A stretch of DNA of 21,562 nucleotides from Apostichopus leukothele. Taxonomy: Eukaryota > Echinodermata > Holothuroidea > Aspidochirotida > Stichopodidae. The first letter of the stretch is position 1, and every line of letters begins with the position of its first letter. A program made the position numbers and the translations under genes. The notes under the pieces were generated by a model. It did not search any database. It was not told where the DNA came from and saw nothing but the letters and a program-made list of their open reading frames with translations. This document shows positions 11,276 through 18,996 of the stretch, in pieces. The DNA lies in NCBI GenBank assembly GCA_010014835.2, contig JAAAKB020123106.1, positions 1-21,562 of the forward strand, written 5' to 3'.

Positions 11276-11392
11276 AGACCTGTGGCCTTAACAACGGTGG
11301 ATGTGATCGAGTCTGCAAGGACACCCCAACTGGAGTCCAGTGTTCCTGCCCTGATGGATTTGTGCTGCAGCCTGACGGGAGGACTTGTATGG
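11276..11392 (+). CDS. SCUBE: SCUBE exon: EGF-like module (EGF6 position)
   Basis: The module reads [38 protein letters not shown] with all six cysteines. My recollection of vertebrate EGF6 ([20 protein letters not shown], then CSCPVGFTLQPDGKTC) is nearly identical, which makes this one of the best-conserved exons of the window. Of two possible AG acceptors (11275, 11277), 11275 keeps phase 1 and yields the family's E-T-C. The donor is G|GTAAGT. The base composition is more GC-rich than the flanking intron. Confidence 0.95.
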
Positions 11393-11550
11393 GTAAGTTT
11401 ATTACTCGTATGTAGTTGGTTTCTTTCTTTCTTCTCTCCATCCCTTGTCTACTAATCCCCTTACATCTATCTCTTTGTGTTCACCATGCTCATTAACCTG
11501 TCTGTTTTCTGTTCGTGTTTTTGCCCTTCTGTTACTGTTACTTGTCGTTT

Positions 11551-11586
11551 AGCCTTTGAAGAAGATCCTGCTAGGATCGAAACGTC
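11551..11586 (+). other. Hairpin motif resembling a dispersed hammerhead-like element
   Basis: GATCCT (11564-11569), loop GCT and AGGATC (11573-11578) form a perfect 6-bp stem. It is flanked by TTGAAGA on the left and GAAACGTC on the right. This layout recalls the hammerhead core (CUGANGA, stem II, GAAA) and a motif I have seen scattered in animal genomes, often with Penelope-like retroelements. The first core base is T where the hammerhead has C, so activity is doubtful. It sits in the 279-bp intron before EGF7. Confidence 0.3.
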
Positions 11587-11671
11587 AGGCCAACTTGTAG
11601 TGTATACGAATGTATGATTCAGGTAGGACGTGTCCATGTACCTATACTTCCTCATTGTTCTTGTTTTACAG

Positions 11672-11794
11672 ACACTGACGAATGCCAGGATAACAATGGA
11701 GGTTGCCAATCCCTCTGTAAGAACAATATTGGTGGACATGAGTGCAGCTGTGCCAAAGGATTTAAGCTACAAGCAGATGGGAAGACATGCATAG
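11672..11794 (+). CDS. SCUBE: SCUBE exon: calcium-binding EGF-like module (EGF7 position)
   Basis: It reads [41 protein letters not shown], with a full cysteine set and the D-x-D-E-C calcium signature. Between cysteines 3 and 4 the usual G-S-[FY]-x-C is G-G-H-E-C, so the aromatic of the Asx-hydroxylation consensus is replaced by His. Acceptor TTTTACAG and donor G|GTGAGT are strong. It is 123 nt, phase 1 at both ends, and separated from EGF6 by the shortest EGF-region intron here (279 bp). Confidence 0.94.
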   Translation, partial: TLTNARITMEVANPSVRTILVDMSAAVPKDLSYKQMGRHA

Positions 11795-12197
11795 GTGAGT
11801 GATCTCTTGACTGATTAATGATTTACCTTTCTTACCTTTCTTATTGTTCATGTCTATAATTACCTGATTACCTCTGAACAGTTACATTAATACAATTACC
11901 GAGGCTCATTATGTAGCATTTGTGCCATTATGTACTTACCATTGCGTGAGATTACTAGTAACCAAAATATGAGCAAATTCGATCTTAAAACAGGAGAATC
12001 CAGACATAGTTTTAATTACACACTCTCATGCGGCGGTTCCCACCAAGGAGTTGAGAAAGGTTGGTACTGACCTCTGCCAAGACTGAAACTCAGAGGCGTC
12101 TTAATGGCCCGAGGAACTACCTCCCGCTTAACATTAAGACATAACGATTTTGTAAAGCAATTGTGAAATATTTCACTTGTTTTCTGTCCATATTTAG
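11795..12197 (+). other. SCUBE: Intron between EGF7 and EGF8 exons
   Basis: It runs from GTGAGT to the acceptor ATATTTAG. No repeat array or other feature was seen. Confidence 0.75.
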
Positions 12198-12314
12198 ATG
12201 TTGACGAGTGCTCAATGAACGATACATGTGACCATATTTGCATAAACACAGCTGGTTCCTTCAGATGTCAGTGTTACCAAGGGTACCAGACATTTGGAAT
12301 CACGCACTGTGGTG
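12198..12314 (+). CDS. SCUBE: SCUBE exon: calcium-binding EGF-like module (EGF8 position)
   Basis: The module reads [39 protein letters not shown]. The vertebrate EGF8 I remember ([20 protein letters not shown], then GTTHCG) is strikingly similar, including the short C1-C2 loop and ITHCG end. Calcium and Asx-hydroxylation signatures are intact, and N-D-T is a potential glycosylation site. The exon is 117 nt, phase 1, with donor G|GTAAGT. Its final ~40 bases are the template of the 48-bp array that follows. Confidence 0.95.
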
Positions 12315-12860
12315 GTAAGTAAACTACTGTAACTCATACAATATAGGCACAACGCACTGTAATGTTATGTACACTAGTGTTACCAATATACTGGAAATCA
12401 TGCGCTATAGTGGTATGTACACTAGTGTTACCAAGACACTGGGAAACATGCGCCGTAGTGGTATGTACACTAGTGTTACCAAGACACTGGGAAACATGCG
12501 CTGTAGTGGTATGTACACTAGTGTTACCAAGACACTGGGAAACATGCGCTGTAGTGGTATGTACACTAGTGTTACCAAAACACTGGGAATCATGCGCTGT
12601 AGTGGTATGTACACTAGTGTTACGCAGACACTAGGAATCATGCGCTGTAGTAGTATGTACACTAGTGTTACGCAGACACTGGGAATCATGCGCTGTAGTG
12701 GTATGTACACTAGTGTTACCAAGACACTGGGAATCATGCGCTGTAGTGGTATGTACACTAGTGTTACCAAAACACTGGGAATCATGCACTGTAGTGGTAT
12801 GTACACTAGTGTTACCAAGACACTGGGAATCATGCGCTGTAGTAGTATGTACACTAGTGT
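12315..12860 (+). repeat. Junction-derived minisatellite after EGF8, exact 48-bp period
   Basis: TATGTACAC starts at 12366, 12414, 12462, 12510, 12558, 12606, 12654, 12702, 12750, 12798 and 12846, a strict 48-bp spacing. The unit GTTACCAAG..ACACTGGGAATCATGCGCTGTAGTG|GTATGT mirrors the exon end GTTACCAAG (12274) ... GGAATCACGCACTGTGGTG|GTAAGT, minus an ~8-bp segment. A diverged copy lies between the exon and the first regular unit (ACGCACTGTAATG, 12351-12364). Every regular unit carries a G|GTATGT or A|GTATGT donor-like site. Because 48 is divisible by three, frames stay open on both strands (176 codons on +, 149 on -). Confidence 0.95.
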
Positions 12861-13879
12861 GTCTGATATGCCTTGGTTTGGGAGATTGTCTGTGTAATAT
12901 TTCAGTCATTTTAATCACACGTAAAAACAAATTATCGGCATGAATTATTTTCTCTAATTCTCAGAACCAGGTCAACTGGCATGTCCACTCATAACTGTTG
13001 TGTAAATCCATGCAGCTGTAACGCTGAAAAGAGTTTACCGGTACCCACACGGCATGCTTTATCACAAATTAGCTTGTTCTTTTTAATGAAATTCCGTGAA
13101 TGTATATGGCAAAAGTGAAATGAGGGTCTTTATCATGAACGTTTGATTTTACCATATTTTATTGTAAATACATTAGTAATAACATCACATTTTGATGTAT
13201 AGCCTTCAATTGTTGCAAAGAAAGCAAAGATCAGTTTTTGAAGGACATCTGCTTGTCTGCATCACAGACGTTTATAATGTTCGAGTTTGTTCAATTACAT
13301 GTCTGCTACCAGAATATCCCTGGAAGAAGATGTGAACAGCGTTGTCCACAAACAACATTCGTTATGAATTTCTAAGCACAAGCCCTATCAAATCATCCTT
13401 CAACTACCTTACTGCAAAGCATCTTCCTTCCTCGCCAATACCCAGTCACTTATCCACACCAATGGTTTGACGTGAGACACACAGTACACTGTTCACTTTA
13501 CATGTGACTATATGACTTCACAACTAACGGCAGGCGTTTAAAGTGGGTAATAAAAGATAAGTAGCTACAATCATACAAACAAACGTTGTATCATTGTTTG
13601 TGCAAGAAGATGTTTTATAAGAGACTGACAAGAAAACTGTCTGCCTATCATTTCTCATATACACTTTGTATCAAATCATTGGCACCTATATGCATTTTGG
13701 CATTCCAATCATATATCATATATACATGACACTGTATAGCATTCTCTTTGAGTAATCTGTCATTAAGATTTCGATTTTGGTCTGTACATTTTGTATGCAC
13801 ATTATGTAACAGGCCATGCACGCCTTTTGGTTTTTAAATTTGTTGTCATTTGGGTTCATTTCTTCCCTTTATTTTTCAG
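12861..13879 (+). other. SCUBE: Remainder of the EGF8-EGF9 intron
   Basis: Nothing recognised apart from the acceptor ATTTTTCAG at 13871-13879. No EGF-like text occurs in any frame. Confidence 0.7.
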
Positions 13880-14002
13880 ATATTGATGAATGCTCAATTA
13901 ATAATGGAGGTTGTCAACATATCTGCACCAATCAACCTGGTAGCTATGAGTGTTTCTGTGAGGAAGGATACTTTTTACATCAAAATCAGAAAGATTGTAT
14001 AG
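13880..14002 (+). CDS. SCUBE: SCUBE exon: calcium-binding EGF-like module (EGF9 position)
   Basis: It reads [41 protein letters not shown]. The NQKDC end matches EGF9 of vertebrate SCUBE as I remember it. Calcium-binding (DIDEC) and Asx-hydroxylation (C-T-N-x4-Y-x-C) signatures are present. The exon is 123 nt, phase 1, and the last EGF module before the spacer. Its donor ATAG|GTAACA is moderate and is followed directly by near-copies of the same junction. Confidence 0.95.
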   Translation: MLMNAQLIMEVVNISAPINLVAMSVSVRKDTFYIKIRKIV

Positions 14003-14431
14003 GTAACACCAACGTTGTTATTTTATTGACTATTTTCAGAAAGATGGTATAAGTAACACCAACGTTGTTATTTTATTGGCTGTTATCAGGAAGAGGTAAC
14101 ATCAACGTTGTTATTTTATTGACTGTTATCAGGAAGATTGCATAGGTAACACCAACGTTGTGCTGTTATTGACTGTTATCAGGAAGATTGTATAGGTAAC
14201 ATCAACGTTCTTATTTTATTGACTGTTATCAGGAAGATTATATAGGTAACACCAACGTTGTTCTGTTATTGACTGTTATCAGGAAGATTGTATAGGTAAC
14301 ACCAACGTTGTTCTGTTATTGACTGTTATCAGGAAGATTGTATAGGTAACACCAACGTTGTTATTTTATTGACTGTTATCAGGAAGATTGTATAGGTAAC
14401 ACCAACGTTGTTCTTTTATTGACTGTTATCA
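14003..14431 (+). repeat. Junction-derived minisatellite after EGF9, 50-bp unit with an acceptor-like and a donor-like site in each copy
   Basis: GTAAC recurs at 14003, 14053, 14096, 14146, 14196, 14246, 14296, 14346 and 14396 (spacing 50, one 43). Each unit ends ATCAGGAAGATTGTATAG, against ATCAGAAAGATTGTATAG at the exon end. The first intronic copy keeps the exon's CAGAAAGAT while later ones read CAGGAAGAT, as expected if the array was seeded from the exon. Most units therefore hold a T-rich tract, TTATCAG (acceptor-like), 13 bases, then ATAG|GTAAC (donor-like). Confidence 0.95.
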
Positions 14432-14960
14432 GAACGAACCATTTTCGGAGGCTTTTTGATTCTTTGCTGAAGACAAAAGGAATCTATGAGATCACGATGG
14501 TGTGTTTATGTTTGTCGTGTGTGATGACTTGGCCTGTAGCTTACTATAATTAGCTTGCATGAACTTCACCCGTGGTATGTAGCTCCTTTTTCAGATCTGA
14601 CGTAATGTTATTATTGGTGGAGGTCAAATTGTCATTTGACGTCTTCAGTGGGCAAAACATGGAAAGTTTGTAAATAAGTTTACCAATAATGGCAGCTTTA
14701 GCGAATCTCATCGTTGGGTGGTAGGTACTTCTTTAATGAGCTTTCTGGTAGTTATGGTGGAGGTCCAAGGTATGTGATTTAATGCCATACGTGGGTCGGG
14801 TGGGACGGGCGACAAGGGAGGTTGGGGAGAGCAGCTCTAGGAGGCTGCAACGAAAGTGACCAGTTGTGTCTTTTCTCTTATAGTCACCAATACCTTTAAG
14901 AAACATTCCATAACGATTGAGGGTAAAGAGCTTATTCTATATAAATTAACTTTTCTATAG
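14432..14960 (+). other. SCUBE: Remainder of the EGF9-spacer intron, with a dispersed-repeat fragment
   Basis: At 14613-14645 the text GGTGGAGGTCAAATTGTCATTTGACGTC, and at 14757-14770 GGTGGAGGTCCAAGG, belong to the AGGTCA-rich dispersed family seen at 3069 and 7440. The acceptor TTTTCTATAG ends at 14960. No gene is present. Confidence 0.55.
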
Positions 14961-15173
14961 CATCCCAGTGTCCACCACTACAACAGCCCCAAAAGGCGAT
15001 TTTAACCTGCGAGCAAAATGACTTTGAAGAGAAGGTATGCCGCCTCAGATGTAAAGAGAATTACCACTTTTCAACTCTGGAAAGGAACCATTTCACATAC
15101 ACATGCAGTGCAGCTACACAGTTCCAGTGGGCATCAAACAATAACAAAAATAACTCTCTGCCAAGTTGTTCTG
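14961..15173 (+). CDS. SCUBE: SCUBE exon: spacer region, first cysteine-rich segment
   Basis: This is a 213-nt phase-1 exon encoding 71 residues: QCPPLQQP near the start, LTCEQNDF, KVCRLRCKENYHF, YTCSAATQFQW and LPSCS at the end. Six cysteines in this arrangement, with W before the last, recall a sushi-like fold. Vertebrate SCUBE has an equivalent segment after EGF9 (GCLSRSK, LSCGK, KCFLSC, YTLSCG, HPSCS, from memory). N-N-S near the end is a possible glycosylation site. The function of this spacer is not well defined; in the family it lies between the EGF array and the cysteine-rich repeats. Donor G|GTGAGT. Confidence 0.88.
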
Positions 15174-15189
15174 GTGAGTTATGTCCTCC

Positions 15190-15342
15190 TTTGAGGTACC
15201 ATGAGGTACCATTGAGGTATCATGAGGTATTCTGGTTACTTAGCTTACCCATCGTACTCATGGTATTCTGGTTACTTAGCTTACTCATCGTACTCAATGG
15301 TATTCTGGTTACTTAGCTTAACCATCGTACTCACGGTATTCT
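15190..15342 (+). repeat. Short tandem repeats: ~10-bp GAGGTACCAT, then a 36-bp unit
   Basis: Four GAGGTA(C/T)C(A)-type steps occur at 15193-15230. They are followed by a 36-37-bp unit TATTCTGGTTACTTAGCTTA... starting at 15228, 15264, 15301 and 15337. The unit carries GGTTACTT, the arm of the hairpin at 15343-15372, so the array probably derives from the neighbouring dispersed element and not from the exon donor. Confidence 0.85.
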
Positions 15343-15720
15343 GGTTACTTTGGCTTAAGCAGTCAAGTAACCTATGAGGTCAAATTAGCGTGTGTGCATG
15401 CGATACGATATCCCAAGATGGGAAACTTCAGCTGATCTCACATTTGACACCACATTAAGAGCACAACCATGTTTTTTGGGGGTGGGATGGGGGTGGGATG
15501 TAAGGTCATGTAGTGTTGTTATATAATAGATGGAAGAAGTTACATCATTGGGGTACTCTCATGGTAAAAGTCAAAAGTAAGAAAATGATGTAAACATGAT
15601 ACATTGAGAAGCAAATGGTTGTCAAACTTTTGTCATGTGTGTATTTAATGTGTGGCTCTTACTTGATAATCAGAGCCACATAGGGTTTGATTGAGGTCAA
15701 AGGTCATTTGTATTATTAAT
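15343..15720. repeat. Third sizeable copy of the hairpin-headed AGGTCA-rich dispersed repeat
   Basis: GGTTACTT (15343-15350) and AAGTAACC (15365-15372) are inverted arms. They are followed by TATGAGGTCAAATTAGCGTGTGTG, which parallels the text after the hairpin at 3044-3068. GAGGTCAAAGGTCATTTG at 15693-15710 is the family's core motif. The right boundary is approximate. Confidence 0.5.
15694..15706 (+). promoter_or_regulatory. Perfect DR1-type AGGTCA direct repeat (candidate nuclear receptor site)
   Basis: AGGTCA-A-AGGTCA is the textbook DR1 element bound by RXR, HNF4 and PPAR-type receptors. It sits within the dispersed repeat. A near match (AGGTCA-A-AGGTCT) is at 3324-3336, and a DR4-like pair (AGGTGA-ACAG-AGGTCA) at 3341-3356. 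Whether any is bound is unknown. Confidence 0.3.
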
Positions 15721-16376
15721 TGGTAGATTTGAGAAATGTGCTTTCTCGATTCATCACAAGAATACTGCTACGAGCAAAATTCATTATGTCAATGATAGAT
15801 TGACTGCAATGAATGAAAGAAATCACACATGTTTGGAGTTCAAGTGTCACCTCAAGTCAACAGGAGGTGTAGAAAGAACGTGCAGACATTTAGTTGGCAC
15901 GTTGCCAGTAAAGACAAAATGCAAATTTCAGAGAAAGAGCCCAAATCACCATGACGGTACCAGACAATGTAAAGATACCCGCACATACTGCAAATGTAAA
16001 CTGTTACAACTTGCAAAAATGAAAGGGTCAGAGTTTATAAAGAGACCTTATTGTTTTAAATAGACAGTCATTTTCATGTACTTTTCTTGTTGAAAGTTAA
16101 CAAAATGCATTAACATTATTATTAATGCCGTCGAAATTCGACGGAAAGTTTTGATCACATTAGGAAGCCAATGAATCATTAGAACATTAGGAAGACATTT
16201 GCAGAACGAACCAGTAGTATTGACCTGTTATTCTGCACTGTATATAGAAATAAAACCTTACATAACTGTGGGCACTTTAACAATTTAGAGTTACCACTGA
16301 TCATATTAGTGTTACTGATATCAATGTAGAAAGACTGCTGCTTAGTCTGGGATGAAATCGATCTTCTTCTTTTCAG
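15721..16376 (+). other. SCUBE: Remainder of the first spacer intron
   Basis: It holds an unexplained cysteine- and lysine-rich open frame that ends with a stop at 16061-16063. A short inverted repeat, CCGTCGAA-A-TTCGACGG, lies at 16128-16144. The acceptor TCTTTTCAG ends at 16376. Confidence 0.55.
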
Positions 16377-16484
16377 AAGGTGTGAATCCACCAGTTGTTC
16401 ATCAAAAAGCTACTTTCTTACTAAGTGCCGAGCACTGTGAACTGAACACAAGCACAGACATTCAAGAAGAAATAGCAACAAACA
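16377..16484 (+). CDS. SCUBE: SCUBE exon: spacer region, second segment
   Basis: This 108-nt, phase-1 exon encodes EGVNPPVVHQKATFLLSAEHC followed by ELNTSTDIQEEIATN. The equivalent vertebrate text, from memory, is TTPIKQKARFKIRDAKC, so Q-K-A-x-F ... C is shared. N-T-S is a glycosylation sequon. The single cysteine would pair with one in the next exon. Acceptor TTTTCAG and donor A|GTAAGT. The exon is poorly conserved by nature and was placed by frame, order and splice sites. Confidence 0.82.
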
Positions 16485-17117
16485 GTAAGTATTTCTGTTT
16501 ACTGTATTACTTTTCTTTTTAAAGTGGTAATCTAGCCTGTAAAAGGCAAGGTTAACTTTACATTTGATAACACATTAATATCTGAATGTGTTGAGCAGTT
16601 GTAATGGTTATGTGCTCCATGTAAAGTCATTACTTGGGTTTTCTTTTAAAATAGCTAAGTAGTATCCCTTGGTTTGTTTCTCTATGCAAATGTCATTAAT
16701 TAGTGAATCTACTAGAACAATACTCTTTTACTACACCTGATTATCAGCCTTAGTGGTGCGTCATTAAGGAGGCTGGTTGTATTTCGTAGTGAATCTACTA
16801 GAACCATACTCTCTTACTACACCTGATTATCAGCCTTAGTGGTACGTCTTTCCGTATCTTCCATATGCTCCGTTTCTTATGCTCCATATGACAGGACCAC
16901 TACTTGTATTTCTATAGATATGTTGTATATTTTAACCTATTGCTTGGGAGAGTATCGTACACTTACTCTAAACTGAAGTTTCTGTAAAAGGAATTTGCAC
17001 TTTAACCAGCTGCTTTAAGTTAGCCTTAATATTATGTTTAATCTGGTTACCACTTGTGTTGCAAGATGCACATCCAAAACCAAATGCACTTTATAAGGTA
17101 TTTCCATTTTTCTTTAG
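16485..17117 (+). other. SCUBE: Intron with a 61-bp duplicated segment
   Basis: 16701-16761 and 16787-16847 are near-identical copies (TAGTGAATCTACTAGAAC... to CAGCCTTAGTGGT), 86 bp apart. They are unrelated to either flanking exon. The acceptor TTTCTTTAG ends at 17117. Nothing else was seen. Confidence 0.8.
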
Positions 17118-17264
17118 TGGGATGCAGTGAATTATGTGTACTTCATCTCAACTTGTCATGTAATCAAAGTCTGGCAGGGCATGGGAATCACAGAGGTCAG
17201 AGGTCAACTACATCAACCATCACGGCGGACCTAGAAGTTGTCATGCTTCCAAAGACACCTAATG
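17118..17264 (+). CDS. SCUBE: SCUBE exon: spacer region, third segment
   Basis: 147 nt, phase 1. It encodes GCSELCVLHLNLSCNQS, a glycine/serine/threonine-rich linker, then ITADLEVVMLPKTPN. Vertebrate SCUBE has CHVTFVTLKC, a basic linker, then HITAEFEIETK (from memory); the I-T-A-[DE]-[LF]-E core aligns. There are two N-glycosylation sequons (NLS, NQS). The linker's GQRS is encoded by a perfect AGGTCA direct repeat at 17194-17206. Acceptor TTCTTTAG and donor G|GTAAAG. Confidence 0.85.
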
Positions 17265-17483
17265 GTAAAGTTGAAAGTATTGACATGTAATGCAAGGAAA
17301 TTGTTGCAGAATTAACAAAGAAACCAAATTCACAGAGTAAGAAGCAGTATACAATATTGTAAATTTATTTTATGCTATGCACGTTTAGACACATATTGCC
17401 TGCTTGTCTACTTCTCTGCCTAAGTCAGAAAGTGGCGTTTGTCCAGACTTAACGTCAAATTTGTAAGCTTTGGAATAAACTTA

Positions 17484-18232
17484 TCTCTGAACTATTGCGT
17501 GACGTCTATATACCATGTACTCTCAAACGTTAATTGTACATCTGAAGCAATGACAACATATCTATGAACTATTGCCTGACGTCTATATACCATGTACCCT
17601 CAAACGTTACTGATATATCTGAAGCAATGACAACATATCTATGAACTATTGCCTGACGTCTATATACCATGTAGCCTCAAACGTTACTGATATATCTGAA
17701 GCAATGACAACATATCTATGAACTATTGCGTGACGTCTATATACCATGTACCCTCAAACGTTACTGTTACATCAGAAGCAATGACAACATATCTATGAAC
17801 TATTGCCTGACGTCTATATACCATGCACCCTCAAAAGTTATTGATATATCTGAAGCAATGACAATATATCTATGAAATATTGCCTGACGTCTATATACCA
17901 TGTACCCTCAAACGTTACTGATATATCTGAAGCAATGACAACATATCTTTGAACTATTGCCTGACGTCTATATACCATGTACCCTCAAACGTTACTTGTA
18001 CATCTGAAGCAATGACAGCGTATCTATGAAATATTGCGTGACGTCTATATACCATGCACCCTCAAAAGTTATTGATATATCTGAAGCAATGACAACATAT
18101 CTATGAACTATTGCCTGACGTCTATATACCATGTACCCTCAAACGTTACTGTTACATCTGAAGCAATGACAACATATCTATGAACTATTGCCTGACGTCT
18201 ATATACCATGTAACCTTAAACGTTACTGTTGC
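17484..18232 (+). repeat. 77-bp tandem array, ten copies at exact period
   Basis: GACGTC starts at 17501, 17578, 17655, 17732, 17809, 17886, 17963, 18040, 18117 and 18194, always 77 bp apart. Copies differ at a few sites only; the variant CACCCTCAAAAGTTATTG is shared by copies 5 and 8, three units apart. The array occupies most of the 17265-18418 intron. I found no match to the exon ends on either side, so unlike the EGF arrays this one is not junction-derived. Confidence 0.95.
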
Positions 18233-18418
18233 TGATTACATCAGAAATGCCTCTCAGAAAACACAATATGGTTAATAGCTTTTGGTTACATGATTGTTCA
18301 ATGAACTGAAAGTGGGAAGTCATCAGAGAAACAAATCTTTCTTTAATTTATAATTTATGATTCTGAATTTAACACCAGGAACATGTGTCAAAGATTCCTT
18401 ATTTATTTATTTCATCAG

Positions 18419-18622
18419 GAAAGTGCGATATTGATTGTGTCTTCAGGAAATCTAAAAAGAAAATCAACCAGACCTTTAAAAGATTGAGGAACAAGATTAA
18501 TAGACAGGGTTTCACGTTTGCAATAAATGGCGTTCTGTACAGTGCAAATCGAAAATCACTGAGTACTGAGAATATTATGAAAAGGTGTGATCCAGGACAT
18601 GTTATGATGAACAATAAATGTG
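18419..18622 (+). CDS. SCUBE: SCUBE exon: spacer region, fourth segment, start of the first cysteine-rich repeat
   Basis: 204 nt, phase 1. It begins GKCDIDCVFRKSKKK, continues as a probably helical basic stretch (TFKRLRNKINRQGFTF), then INGVLYSANRK, and ends KRCDPGHVMMNNKC. The vertebrate counterpart (TCEADCLRKRAEQSL, IKTLRKSIGRQQFYV, GAGQVLQDSKC, from memory) has the same layout. C-x3-C opens it and C-D-P-G-H begins the first GCC2/GCC3-like repeat. N-Q-T is a sequon. Acceptor TTCATCAG, donor G|GTAAGT. Confidence 0.93.
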
Positions 18623-18831
18623 GTAAGTATTGTGCCAGATATTCGATATTTAACAACGATCATTCGAAAATATATTGACAATGCATGACTGTTTTCTTAA
18701 CGGGACTTTGTTTTTTTTGTAAAATGGTACTTGCGATTATTAGTGTTTTAACAGACAATCCACATATTGGTCAAGATGTGTCATTTTGGGTTTGTAAAGC
18801 AGTTTAAGCTGACGTTGATATTTCTTTGCAG

Positions 18832-18996
18832 TTGCATGCAGTGTTGGCACCTACTATGAGCCTACATTGGACCGTTGTATTGCATGCAAAGCCAACTACT
18901 ACCAGCAAGAAGAGGGCCAGGAGGAATGCCTCCCCTGCCCACAAAGTGAGCTCAACTTTGATAATGTAGGAGCAGCTAGTATTGATGAGTGTGGAG
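18832..18996 (+). CDS. SCUBE: SCUBE exon: GCC2/GCC3-type cysteine-rich repeat 1
   Basis: It encodes VACSVGTYYEPTLDRCIAC, KANYYQQEEGQEECLPCP, ending SIDECG. The pattern C-x2-G-T-x-Y...C-x2-C...Y-Q-x-E-G-Q-x-x-C-x2-C-P is the ephrin-receptor-like fold of the SCUBE cysteine-rich repeats. Vertebrate text from memory: VACGPGTHF ... CVPCMPGTYQDMEGQLSC ... SECG. 165 nt, phase 1. The TGTGGAG|GTATGC donor resembles several copies of TATGGAG|GTAT in the following intron. A 209-bp intron separates it from the preceding exon. Confidence 0.95.

Noticed and set aside
12367-12897. 176-codon open frame on + (and 149 codons on -) in the EGF8 array
   Set aside because: The frames are open only because the 48-bp unit is divisible by three and free of stops in several frames. 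The SCUBE frame itself meets a stop just after the donor. No independent evidence of a gene.
15174-15342. 36-bp array after the first spacer exon as another junction-derived array
   Set aside because: Only TTCTGGT is shared with the exon end, while the unit clearly contains the hairpin arm of the adjacent dispersed repeat, which explains it better.
17265-18418. 77-bp array as a junction-derived array
   Set aside because: It starts about 220 bp after the donor, and the unit does not match the ends of exon 17118-17264 or 18419-18622.
18399-18656. 85-codon antisense frame over the spacer exon
   Set aside because: Shadow of the real exon on the + strand, which has conserved cysteines, splice sites and family match.
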